A stretch of 42,613 nucleotides of DNA from a virus: positions 1 to 42,613 of IMG/VR virus record IMGVR_UViG_3300032050_000270. The stretch is one strand, 5' to 3'. Position numbers and translations under genes: made by a program. The notes under the pieces are model-generated. The model worked only from the letters and a program-made list of their open reading frames with translations, was not told the origin of the DNA and ran no database searches. Position 1 is the first letter of the stretch. Each line of letters starts with the position of its first letter. Shown piece after piece: positions 36,821 through 42,613 of the stretch.

Positions 36821-37308
36821 TTTGAATATTCTTTAATTGTATATGAAATTGGATCGATAAATTTAGCATGTTCTGTAACTTTTGTAAAGTTATTTTGGAC
36901 ATATTTTAAATTAAAGAATTTATCACATTTATAGTCGGCATCAATTTCGGTAATAAAAAATCTATTAATAAAAGGCATGTAAAGATCGTAAACAATACTA
37001 CCTCCTATAATAAAAATTTCTTTATCAGGATACTCATTTTCACAAAATGCCAACGCAGTGTCTGGATCGCTAAATGTATGATCTGCCCCACCATAAAAAT
37101 TATAATTTTTACTTTTAGAAAGAACTATGTTAATTCTTCCAGGAAGCGGATTACCTATGCTATCCCAAGTTTTTGAACCCATAATAACAATACTATTAGT
37201 AGTAATCTTTCGAAACCATAACATATCGTTTTTAAGGTGAGGCCAGGGCATAGAATTATTATATCCTATGCCCTGACTACGTTCTAGGGCAACTATACCG
37301 TTAATCAT
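36817..37308 (-). CDS. frd: Dihydrofolate reductase
   Basis: This 163-residue protein reduces dihydrofolate to tetrahydrofolate with NADPH, regenerating the cofactor used up by the adjacent thymidylate synthase. Visible family features are the Met20-loop-like ERSQGIGYNNSMPWPHLKND (9-28) with the substrate-binding Asp28, MGSKTWDSIGNPLPGRINIV (43-62) with NADPH-binding residues, and IFIIGGSIVYDLYM (96-109). Length is normal for bacterial and phage DHFR. It overlaps both neighbours by four bases (ATGA), so it is translated by coupling from the gene at 37898 and leads into td. Identification is firm. Confidence 0.96.
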   Translation of the reverse strand: MINGIVALERSQGIGYNNSMPWPHLKNDMLWFRKITTNSIVIMGSKTWDSIGNPLPGRINIVLSKSKNYNFYGGADHTFSDPDTALAFCENEYPDKEIFIIGGSIVYDLYMPFINRFFITEIDADYKCDKFFNLKYVQNNFTKVTEHAKFIDPISYTIKEYSK

Positions 37309-37898
37309 TCGACCGCTACTTGTTCAGCCTTTGATTTTTTCTTAGGAGGATCAAGTTCGTCGGCTTCTTTACGTAGTTTTGCTGCTTCTTTATACAAAGC
37401 ATCGGCACGTGATCGCATTTCGGCAGGAGTAAGTTTGAATGTTTCTTTTTGAACTTCTGGTTCAACAGCTTCTTTAACTACTGCTTTTTCCTTAGAGGAA
37501 TTAGTTTTAGTACTGCTACTGTCACCGACAGCAAGATCTTCAACGTTAACACCTTTTTGTTTTGCAATCATCTCATTCAATTCATTCAATGGAATTTGTG
37601 TTTGCGTATTAGGAGTCATATATACCATGTCGGTACGAACTTTTCTAAGATGCCCGTTGACATGTAAATATTGTAACATATTAGAACCATCGGGAAATTT
37701 TCTAACAGATAAAATATCTGCTAGCTCATTAGCCTGTTGGCCCGAATCACTTTCTATTAGAGCCATTAGCGAATCATGGTAAGAATCCACTAATCCTTGA
37801 GTACCTACTACTAGACAACTATTTGGTTCTCCAGGTAGTGTTCTATAAACTGCTACAACTCGAGCAGAATTATTCTTCATTTTTCCCACATGTTTCAT
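37305..37898 (-). CDS. Conserved phage protein of unknown function
   Basis: This encodes 197 residues with no named domain that I recognise. The N-terminal 120 residues are well ordered: NNSARVVAVYRTLPGEPNSC, LVVGTQGLVDSYHDSLMALI, then EFPDG-like RKFPDGSNMLQYLHVNG and a TDMVYMTPNTQTQIPLNELN segment. The C-terminal third is charged and helical (TPAEMRSRADALYKEAAKLR) and ends in lysines. Proteins of this type recur, from memory, in T4-like marine phages. AAGGAGA (37904-37910, minus strand) five bases upstream fixes the ATG at 37896-37898. It opens the coupled run leading to folA and thyA, which does not prove a nucleotide-metabolism role. Confidence 0.7.
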   Translation of the reverse strand: MKHVGKMKNNSARVVAVYRTLPGEPNSCLVVGTQGLVDSYHDSLMALIESDSGQQANELADILSVRKFPDGSNMLQYLHVNGHLRKVRTDMVYMTPNTQTQIPLNELNEMIAKQKGVNVEDLAVGDSSSTKTNSSKEKAVVKEAVEPEVQKETFKLTPAEMRSRADALYKEAAKLRKEADELDPPKKKSKAEQVAVE

Positions 37899-37910
37899 GT
37901 GTGTCTCCTT

Positions 37911-38150
37911 TTATTGTTTTTTCTCTGCCTCTGTTTGAGCTGAGATTGCATTTAAAAATACATTTAATTTGTCATACACTGCACCTACACCCGAAAGTTC
38001 ATTTGCAGCAAATACTCCTCGACGAACTGCAACATCTAAAATAGAACGAACATTAGCTAAATCATTAATTGTTAGTTCTGGAGTAGGTTGTGTAGCAGTT
38101 TGTTCTCCACCTACTGTTGGGGCATTTGTTTGAGCGTTTTCAGTTTCCAT
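37911..38150 (-). CDS. Small conserved phage protein of unknown function
   Basis: This 79-residue protein has a Thr/Gln/Pro-rich disordered start and a helical core ELTINDLANVRSILDVAVRR, then GVFAANELSGVGAVYDKLNV. That core is a pattern I recall as common in cyanophage and pelagiphage genomes, always without a known function. The ATG is preceded by AAAGGAA, and a sigma-70-like promoter lies 28 bases upstream inside the previous gene. It follows the 97-residue gene with a one-base overlap and precedes the next gene by 12 bases. Confidence 0.7.
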   Translation of the reverse strand: METENAQTNAPTVGGEQTATQPTPELTINDLANVRSILDVAVRRGVFAANELSGVGAVYDKLNVFLNAISAQTEAEKKQ

Positions 38151-38443
38151 TATATTGTTCCTTTGTTTTTATGTAAAATTGTACATCCTAAAGTTAATAA
38201 TGTTAATTCTTTAGGATCTTCTAACCCTATTTCAGTTACCTGAATAATTTTCCTATTTGAGTCTAACACATTAGAAATTACAACAGCAAATCTGCTATTT
38301 AGATGATATTCTATCCACCTCTCTAATAGTTTAGTTTCAATTTTTTGTTCAATTTTAATTTTGCTAAAATGTTCTGGAATAAAAGATAATTTTCTTAATC
38401 CCAGAACATTTAATGCATTTACTTCACCTCTATTTAAAGCCAT
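38150..38443 (-). CDS. Small protein of unknown function
   Basis: This encodes 97 residues with no recognised motif. Visible features are a basic N-terminal helix (LNVLGLRKLSF), a central KIEQKIETKLLERWIEYHLN helix and a hydrophobic C-terminal strand region (ELTLLTLGCTILHKN) that is too short and interrupted to call a membrane segment. It begins 12 bases after the VWA gene's stop. An exact TATAAATA box covers that stop, so this gene could be expressed late as well as by read-through. Coding is supported by tight packing between real genes and by an uninterrupted frame. Confidence 0.6.
   Translation of the reverse strand: MALNRGEVNALNVLGLRKLSFIPEHFSKIKIEQKIETKLLERWIEYHLNSRFAVVISNVLDSNRKIIQVTEIGLEDPKELTLLTLGCTILHKNKGTI
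38178..38206 (-). promoter_or_regulatory. Sigma-70-like promoter before the 79-residue gene
   Basis: On the minus strand TTAACA (38201-38206) and TACAAT (38178-38183) are 17 bases apart, each one mismatch from consensus. It lies within the coding sequence of the 97-residue gene and would give a leader of about 20 bases containing AAAGGAA. In AT-rich DNA such a match can arise by chance. Confidence 0.4.
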
Positions 38444-38455
38444 AAAGTACCTATA

Positions 38456-39712
38456 TTATTTATAATAGGCTACCTGACCGAATGGTGGAATTATGGTATC
38501 ATTACCGTGAATAATAAACAAAGAATCGCAATAATCTTCGTCACCCCATGATCCGCAAGGATATCCGTCGGTGAACATAATAAACTTTTTTGGTTCGATC
38601 TGTTCATTTTTCATAAAACGATAGTTAGCATCGAAATCAGTGCCACCACCGCCCTTGGGTTCGTAGCTCATAATATCATCTGCGGTATCGCCAGTAAAAC
38701 GAGCATAGTTATATACTTCGGTATCAAAGCACCACAGATCGAGATTAAAATCTACATACTCATCCATAATACCTTTAACTTCACTGAGGAAGTCTTTAGC
38801 CATTGCGTCACTAATACTTCCGCTCATATCAATTGCAACGGAAACATCGATGGTTTCTTCGTTAAGCATACCGGGCAAAATAGCACCGCTATGTTGACTC
38901 TTACGATTCGGACGGCTAAAGCTAAAATTGCTCTTAAGAATGCTTTGAATGTTCATACGAAGCAATTGACGCCAATCCATCTTAGGTTCAGTGAAATCCT
39001 TAATCATACGCTGAATACCTGCAGGAACTTTACCTGCCCCGGCACTTTGTGCAGCAGCAATCATAGCTTCTTTAATTTCGTCACGGATCTTCTTGCGCTC
39101 TTCAGGACTCAACTTAGGACGACCTTTTCCGTCTTTATCACCTTCGCCGTTACCTTCACCTTCGCCGTCACCTTCGCCGTCCAGGTGCTCATCGAGCAAT
39201 TCGCCTAGTTGAGAAATATTAATCTTTTCTGCATTATCGTAAAGTTCTTGATAAATTTCTTCATAGCTTTTTCCACGATACTTATCGTTTTGATAAATTT
39301 GCATGAAGCTAGGAACTGTACCAATTCGTTCGTCTTTAAGAATTTGATTAACTGCATAATCGGCAGCAATGTTGCTCAAAGTAGAATCACGATTTTCGCG
39401 ACGTCCTAGATGATCAAATACATTATGTAGTACTTCGTGAGCGAAACCAAACTCACATTCTTTAGGTGTGAGTTTATTAACAAATCCGTTATTGTAATAA
39501 AAAGTTCTACCGTCAGTCGCCAAAGTATGGCACCAATCGCTAGCATCAACCATTTTCATACGTGTCGCCATATTACCGAAAAACGGATGACGCAACAGCA
39601 AGCCGACGCGGGCAGTAATTAGCTTGTCAAGAATTTTTGCTCTTTCAGAAGAGCTAAATTCTTTACCAATCCAATCTTGTTTCTTAGACTTTTCTTGTTT
39701 CATTACAGCCAT
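38456..39712 (-). CDS. Metallopeptidase-like plus VWA-domain protein (DUF2201/COG3864 type)
   Basis: This 418-residue protein has two parts. Residues about 25-170 contain FAHEVLHNVFDHLGRRENRD with an HExxH zinc motif (His92, Glu93, His96), followed by LSNIAADYAVNQIL, the pattern of the DUF2201 N-terminal putative metallopeptidase domain. An acidic Gly-Glu-Asp linker (178-197) and a basic helical segment precede a VWA-like domain with MIDAS residues in DMSGS (295-299), GGGTDF (Thr358) and FTDG (Asp382). Such proteins usually work with a MoxR-type AAA+ ATPase, which is the gene directly upstream. The pair resembles bacterial ATPase/VWA chaperone-like systems, but the phage target is unknown. 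AGGAG (39719-39723) six bases upstream supports the ATG; another ATG lies at codon 4. Confidence 0.85.
   Translation of the reverse strand: MAVMKQEKSKKQDWIGKEFSSSERAKILDKLITARVGLLLRHPFFGNMATRMKMVDASDWCHTLATDGRTFYYNNGFVNKLTPKECEFGFAHEVLHNVFDHLGRRENRDSTLSNIAADYAVNQILKDERIGTVPSFMQIYQNDKYRGKSYEEIYQELYDNAEKINISQLGELLDEHLDGEGDGEGEGNGEGDKDGKGRPKLSPEERKKIRDEIKEAMIAAAQSAGAGKVPAGIQRMIKDFTEPKMDWRQLLRMNIQSILKSNFSFSRPNRKSQHSGAILPGMLNEETIDVSVAIDMSGSISDAMAKDFLSEVKGIMDEYVDFNLDLWCFDTEVYNYARFTGDTADDIMSYEPKGGGGTDFDANYRFMKNEQIEPKKFIMFTDGYPCGSWGDEDYCDSLFIIHGNDTIIPPFGQVAYYK
38457..38464 (-). promoter_or_regulatory. Late promoter box formed by the last codons of the VWA gene
   Basis: The minus strand reads TATAAATA, the exact T4 late consensus, which also codes the final Tyr-Lys and the stop of the VWA protein. 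T4 spacing would start transcription near 38451, eight bases before the next ATG. It is either a real late promoter built into coding sequence or a chance effect of Tyr-Lys-stop codons. Confidence 0.35.
39119..39184 (-). repeat. Degenerate repeat coding an acidic Gly/Glu/Asp linker
   Basis: On the plus strand the string CCTTCGCCGT and close variants recur several times. The complementary strand codes the linker DGEGDGEGEGNGEGDKDGKG between the metallopeptidase-like and VWA domains. The array probably arose by slippage. Such linkers are flexible and could bind divalent cations, which is inference. Confidence 0.7.
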
Positions 39713-39736
39713 GATGAACTCCTATTGTGATATACA

Positions 39737-39765
39737 ATTATATATTCTTTTTAATCAAAATGCAA
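39737..39765 (-). promoter_or_regulatory. Sigma-70-type promoter of the VWA gene
   Basis: On the minus strand TTGCAT (39760-39765) is followed after 17 bases by an exact TATAAT (39737-39742). The start would be near 39730, giving a leader of about 18 bases with AGGAG. It lies between the terminator of the AAA+ gene and the VWA start, so the VWA gene has its own transcription start. Confidence 0.65.
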
Positions 39766-39767
39766 GT

Positions 39768-39788
39768 AAAAAAGGCCCTTGCGGGCCC
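39768..39788 (-). terminator. Intrinsic terminator after the AAA+ ATPase gene
   Basis: On the minus strand GGCCC, loop GCAA and GGGCC form a five-pair all-G/C stem closed by a GNRA tetraloop, followed directly by six T. It starts three bases past the ATPase stop codon. It is very GC-rich for this genome, which makes chance unlikely. Confidence 0.85.
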
Positions 39789-39791
39789 ATT

Positions 39792-40874
39792 TTAACCTTC
39801 CATGGCACTGATAATGTACTTACCGTACTTGTCATGGAATCGATCAAAGTTCTTCAACTTTGACGCATCGAACGGCAGTTGATAGTTAGTTAATGCAGTC
39901 TTTGCACCCATAACAACAATTTCAGTTGGGAAGTTGTCCATCATGAAACCAAAGAAGTTATCTGCCATAGCATCCCAATTCTTAGCCTTCTTACGATCTG
40001 CTTCTTGCAGTTCATAGCACAGGCTAATAGTCAAAGAATACATAGCTGAAATTTCTTTGATATCGCACTTACCAACTTTGCCGGACAAAATATCTTCGGG
40101 CTTAGGCATTTGCTTGGCAACCTTACGGTGAGCCATAAATTTAACTGCAAGCCCTTCACCAATTGCTCCGGATACTAGGTCAGTTAATGTGCTTTCGCTA
40201 ACATCATCGTCTTCGAGCAATTCACTGACAAAAGTCCAAGAACGAGGAGTAGCAAATGCCTTGCTAGAGCCTTTAGGATCAAAGTCATAGAGATCTTGCT
40301 TGGCAAAACCAATGTATCCGACAACTTGTTCGTGTACACGATTCTTAACAGCCCAAGAATGGAAATCTTCGTAATCAACACGAAGTTCAAGATGAAGGAA
40401 ACGATTCGCAAGCGGTGCAGGCATACGATATGTAACACCTTTATCGCTTTCACGGTTGCCAGCAGCAACAATGCTAACGCCCTTAGGAAGAGTATAAGCA
40501 CCAACACGACGATTAAGGATCAGCTGATATGCAGCAGCCTGTGTAGCAGGTGCAGCAGAATTAAGTTCGTCAAGAAACAGAATACTGTCATCGTCTGGAT
40601 CAGACGGGAATTCCATCGGAGGTGCCCATTCCATTGAGCCTGTTGTAGCATTATAAAACGGGATACCTTTGATGTCAGTGGGTTCCCAAAGACTAAGACG
40701 TACATCGATAACTCGACGACCTTGTTCTTCGCCTAGTTGCTTAACGATATCACTCTTACCGATACCTGGAGGACCCCACATGAAGACAGGGCGATTCTTC
40801 TTCATACATTTACGAATAGCAGTCTTAGCCTCATTAGGACTAACAGTCCGATTAGCAGTCATCTTCTCAGCCAT
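39792..40874 (-). CDS. MoxR-type AAA+ ATPase
   Basis: This 360-residue protein has a MoxR-family AAA+ core: Walker A GPPGIGKS at 34-41, SLWEPTDIKGIPFYN (61-75), Walker B ILFLDE at 98-103, sensor-1 VAAGNRE with Asn140, and PAPLANRF (153-160) with the arginine-finger position. The C-terminal 200 residues hold the helical lid and the usual MoxR-type tail. MoxR ATPases remodel partner proteins together with VWA-domain proteins, and such a partner is encoded directly downstream. Transcription is separately controlled: a strong sigma-70-like promoter upstream and a terminator right after the stop. The ribosome binding site is weak (AAGAGAG). The family is certain, the client protein is not. Confidence 0.92.
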   Translation of the reverse strand: MAEKMTANRTVSPNEAKTAIRKCMKKNRPVFMWGPPGIGKSDIVKQLGEEQGRRVIDVRLSLWEPTDIKGIPFYNATTGSMEWAPPMEFPSDPDDDSILFLDELNSAAPATQAAAYQLILNRRVGAYTLPKGVSIVAAGNRESDKGVTYRMPAPLANRFLHLELRVDYEDFHSWAVKNRVHEQVVGYIGFAKQDLYDFDPKGSSKAFATPRSWTFVSELLEDDDVSESTLTDLVSGAIGEGLAVKFMAHRKVAKQMPKPEDILSGKVGKCDIKEISAMYSLTISLCYELQEADRKKAKNWDAMADNFFGFMMDNFPTEIVVMGAKTALTNYQLPFDASKLKNFDRFHDKYGKYIISAMEG

Positions 40875-40922
40875 GTAACGCTCTCTTTCTTTAAGTTAAG
40901 TAAACACTGTCTAAGTGTTACT

Positions 40923-40951
40923 ATTATACAATTAATATTGAGCGTCGTCAA
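40923..40951 (-). promoter_or_regulatory. Near-consensus sigma-70 promoter of the AAA+ ATPase gene
   Basis: On the minus strand TTGACG (40946-40951) and an exact TATAAT (40923-40928) are separated by exactly 17 bases. It overlaps the 3' end of the upstream gene and leaves a leader of about 40 bases. Eleven of twelve consensus bases match at optimal spacing. Confidence 0.75.
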
Positions 40952-41336
40952 GTTGTTTTTTTGCAAATTTCTGATGTGCAAGATAGTATTTTTGAAGATT
41001 TCCGGAAAAAAGAACCAATTGAACTGCCGGTCTCTCATTAAAAAAATATATTCTAGTTTTGCTAATATAAAATGGACAATTAAATGTGTTATCTAGCCAA
41101 AGAATAAATTTATTCTCAAAAATAATATCGGAATCTTCCAATTTGATTTCGTATGATTTTACTTCTGATTTAGTGAGAAGTTCGAATCCTCGGTCAGTTA
41201 ATCTTAAACCGCCAAATGATTTATTTCGAGGATTTTTCCAAATTGTTTGTATCCATGCTTTAAATGAACGGTCAGTGGGTGCTTTGAGATTTAATTTTTC
41301 TATTATGTACTTTGTTATCTCAATTTTTTGGGTCAT
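40932..41336 (-). CDS. Conserved phage protein of unknown function
   Basis: This encodes 134 residues. The pattern ITKYIIEKLNLKAPTDRSFK, IWKNPRNKSFGGLRLTDRGF, then ILWLDNTFNCPFYISKTRIY and VQLVLFSGNLQKY is one I recall from many T4-like cyanophages and pelagiphages, without any assigned function. The LRLTDRGFELL part could be a small winged-helix-like element, which is speculation. Its ATG overlaps the end of the 99-residue gene by 17 bases, and its 3' end holds the promoter for the AAA+ gene. No membrane or signal segment is visible. Confidence 0.7.
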   Translation of the reverse strand: MTQKIEITKYIIEKLNLKAPTDRSFKAWIQTIWKNPRNKSFGGLRLTDRGFELLTKSEVKSYEIKLEDSDIIFENKFILWLDNTFNCPFYISKTRIYFFNERPAVQLVLFSGNLQKYYLAHQKFAKKQLDDAQY

Positions 41337-41619
41337 TTAAAAATTTTTCGCCTGTAGTGAGTTTATAAACTGCAAAATCGGTAGTATTAAACAGCTTATT
41401 AAGCTTTTCTGCCAAATTAAAGGCATGCCCTGAGTTTGAAAAACTTACTTTTTTGTATTTTGGTCCGACCTGGCTAGTAATTAAATTTTCTGTTTTTAGG
41501 TTAATCGGATTACCTTTAAAAAACACAGCCCAGATGGCATCGGCTTCTAATACTTGTTCTGATTTATAATTTTTTTTATTTGTTATTTCTAACAAAATGT
41601 TTGGTTTTGGTCTACTCAT
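41320..41619 (-). CDS. Conserved phage protein of unknown function
   Basis: This 99-residue protein begins MSRPKPNILLEITNKKNYKS, followed by EADAIWAVFFKGNPINLKT, GPKYKKVSFSNSGHAFNLAE and KLNKLFNTTDFAVYKLTTGE. Close relatives occur, from memory, beside the previous gene in marine T4-like phages, so the two form a conserved neighbour pair. It looks like a small alpha/beta protein with no catalytic motif I can name. A palindromic stretch lies just upstream of its ATG. No clear ribosome binding site is visible. Confidence 0.7.
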   Translation of the reverse strand: MSRPKPNILLEITNKKNYKSEQVLEADAIWAVFFKGNPINLKTENLITSQVGPKYKKVSFSNSGHAFNLAEKLNKLFNTTDFAVYKLTTGEKFLNDPKN

Positions 41620-41620
41620 T

Positions 41621-41650
41621 ATACATATGCTTTTTCAATACATATGTATT
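41621..41650. repeat. Palindrome with repeated ATACATATG upstream of the 99-residue gene
   Basis: AATACATATGTATT at 41637-41650 is a perfect 14-base palindrome. Its half ATACATATG occurs again at 41621-41629, 17 bases away. Both lie in the 41-base gap before the ATG of the 99-residue gene. The spacing suggests an operator for a dimeric repressor or a weak hairpin, but simple AT composition could also explain it. Confidence 0.4.
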
Positions 41651-41660
41651 TATTTACAAA

Positions 41661-41873
41661 TCAGAACTTTCCTCCGTCCATTTTAATTTCAATTTTTTCT
41701 GGTGATTGAGATTTTTCTGATTTTCCAGCTAACCTAGTCATTACCATCGTTAAGCTACTTTGCAAATCTGCAACTTCTTTGATAGAAAGAACTAAATTTT
41801 TTTGATTGCTTCGAATTGCAATTCGAGCTTTATCTAAGAATTCTTCTATAGGAATAGTATTAAGTTGCTTCAT
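41661..41873 (-). CDS. Small protein of unknown function
   Basis: This encodes 70 residues: a helical KARIAIRSNQKNLVLSIKEV segment, then ADLQSSLTMVMTRLAGKSEK, then a charged tail. The heptad spacing suggests a short coiled coil. No family is recognised. Its start overlaps the stop of the 161-residue gene by 14 bases, which supports it as a real, coupled gene. The GGAGG-bearing 3' end lies just before the palindromic gap. Confidence 0.55.
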   Translation of the reverse strand: MKQLNTIPIEEFLDKARIAIRSNQKNLVLSIKEVADLQSSLTMVMTRLAGKSEKSQSPEKIEIKMDGGKF

Positions 41874-42345
41874 TTTTATTTAATGTATTTAATACAGTTT
41901 TCATATCTTGTTCAGTTTTAAATGGACCAAAATATTGATATCTTTCTAATGTAATTAATTTAGGGCAAAAGCTTTTAACCCATCCTTTACGAAATTTTAT
42001 GACATAAAATCCAGCACAATATCGACTTTTACTTTTAGAACTTTTTGCAAAAAGAGGTAATTTTTTCTTTAAATTATAAACAGGATCGTAGGGTTTAGAG
42101 CTACAAAGAAAATCATAAATTAAATATGGCGCAGATTCTGTTTTATTTTTAAAAAGAAAATCAGTATTTTCCAAATCAATACCAAATTTTTCTTGTAGTT
42201 CTTTTAGGTCATTGAACGTGTATTTTTGTCCTTTTCTAAAAAAAGAAATACCCTTTTTATTTTTTAAAACAGATCCTATTTTTAATTTATCATCTTTAAT
42301 GATCCATTCTTTATTTGGTATAAGTGTTTTGCTTGTAATATTCAT
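41860..42345 (-). CDS. Conserved phage protein of unknown function
   Basis: This 161-residue basic protein has an N-terminal part rich in Lys (SVLKNKKGISFFRKGQKYTF), a central APYLIYDFLCSSKPYDPVYN and LFAKSSKSKSRYCAGFYVIK, and a C-terminal GWVKSFCPKLITLERYQYFG then PFKTEQDMKTVL. The last parts resemble, from memory, an unnamed protein present in marine T4-like phages. Four cysteines are spread out and do not form an obvious zinc site. The start overlaps the next gene's stop by four bases (ATGA). No function can be given. Confidence 0.68.
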   Translation of the reverse strand: MNITSKTLIPNKEWIIKDDKLKIGSVLKNKKGISFFRKGQKYTFNDLKELQEKFGIDLENTDFLFKNKTESAPYLIYDFLCSSKPYDPVYNLKKKLPLFAKSSKSKSRYCAGFYVIKFRKGWVKSFCPKLITLERYQYFGPFKTEQDMKTVLNTLNKNEAT

Positions 42346-42611
42346 AATGTATACCTTGCATTCAGTGGTTCTGCATAACTTTGCACTTGTTCAGATATTT
42401 TTTGTAAGTCATATTCTGTGCAAAATTTTAGTAATCTAATTCCTACCTGAGCAATGTTTTTGCTTTTATGCTCTTCAGAATTAATTGTATTTGAAATAAT
42501 TTCTTGAATTGATTCTGGTTGTGCAGTTAGATCACATAGAAGTTTATTTCTATTGTAATCGTCTAAAACACGATGTTCGACACCTTCATGGTCGATCCAC
42601 TTTTGGAGCAT
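42342..42611 (-). CDS. Small protein of unknown function, start at window edge
   Basis: This encodes 89 residues from an ATG at 42609-42611, two bases from the edge. A longer N-terminus beyond the window cannot be excluded because the upstream sequence and any ribosome binding site are not visible. The text is QKWIDHEGVEHRVLDDYNRN, then QPESIQEIISNTINSEEHKS and VGIRLLKFCTEYDLQKISEQ: mostly helical and acidic. No family is recognised. The stop overlaps the following gene by four bases. Confidence 0.55.
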   Translation of the reverse strand: MLQKWIDHEGVEHRVLDDYNRNKLLCDLTAQPESIQEIISNTINSEEHKSKNIAQVGIRLLKFCTEYDLQKISEQVQSYAEPLNARYTL

Positions 42612-42613
42612 GA

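Noticed and set aside
39119-39184. Iteron-like repeat array suggesting an origin
   Set aside because: The repeats are imperfect, lie inside a coding sequence and are explained by an acidic Gly/Glu/Asp linker.
40184-40637. Open frames of over 100 codons on both strands within the AAA+ gene
   Set aside because: They overlap a well-supported MoxR ATPase whose motifs are intact, have no start signals, and code Leu-rich or Asn/Thr-rich shadow sequence.
1-42613. tRNA genes, insertion sequences, integrase or attachment sites
   Set aside because: Gaps between genes are too short for tRNAs outside coding regions, and no transposase, integrase or flanking inverted repeats were seen by eye.

Overview
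The window is a piece of an AT-rich T4-like myovirus genome (tailed phage with contractile tail). The evidence is the set and order of its genes. On the left, minus strand, are the recombination pair gp46/gp47 and a gp55-type late sigma factor. A plus-strand tail block follows in the order gp48, gp53, gp27-like hub, gp5-like needle, gp25, gp6, a giant wedge-position protein and fibres. On the right, minus strand, lie thymidylate synthase and dihydrofolate reductase, arranged as td/frd are in T4. Several small conserved unknown genes resemble, from memory, those of marine T4-like phages of cyanobacteria and Pelagibacter. The host cannot be fixed from this window, but an AT-rich aquatic bacterium read by a standard sigma-70 polymerase fits. 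No tRNA, IS element, integrase or CRISPR array was seen, and no gene-free stretch reaches 300 bases.

Layout. Positions 1-4450 (minus): a partial GIY-YIG nuclease, a small basic protein, gp46, gp47 and the gp55-like sigma factor. The sigma gene has an exact consensus sigma-70 promoter (TTGACA, 17 nt, TATAAT) and gp47 has a near-consensus one. Positions 4451-4559 are the divergent control region. Positions 4560-35939 (plus): the baseplate and fibre block. It includes a hub with a long C-terminal extension, a needle with a C-terminal GH19 muralytic domain, a 4448-residue giant protein, a collagen-repeat fibre, a subtilase-like protein and three fibre genes that share an N-terminal module. Positions 35936-42613 (minus): thyA, folA, three small unknown genes, a VWA/metallopeptidase-like protein, a MoxR-type AAA+ ATPase, and a run of tightly packed unknown genes.

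How the parts work together. Host polymerase should transcribe the minus-strand genes from sigma-70-type promoters. The gp55-like factor would then redirect polymerase to ATAAATA-type late promoters. Such motifs sit immediately before gp25, gp6 and the gene at 31239; at two of these the identical string ATAAATATCATTATG spans promoter box and start codon, so leaderless late messages are possible. The late block builds the baseplate, the cell-wall-piercing needle and the host-recognition fibres. The thyA/folA pair supports nucleotide supply, and gp46/gp47 support recombination-dependent replication. The least understood system is the AAA+ and VWA/metallopeptidase pair, where each gene has its own promoter and a terminator separates them.
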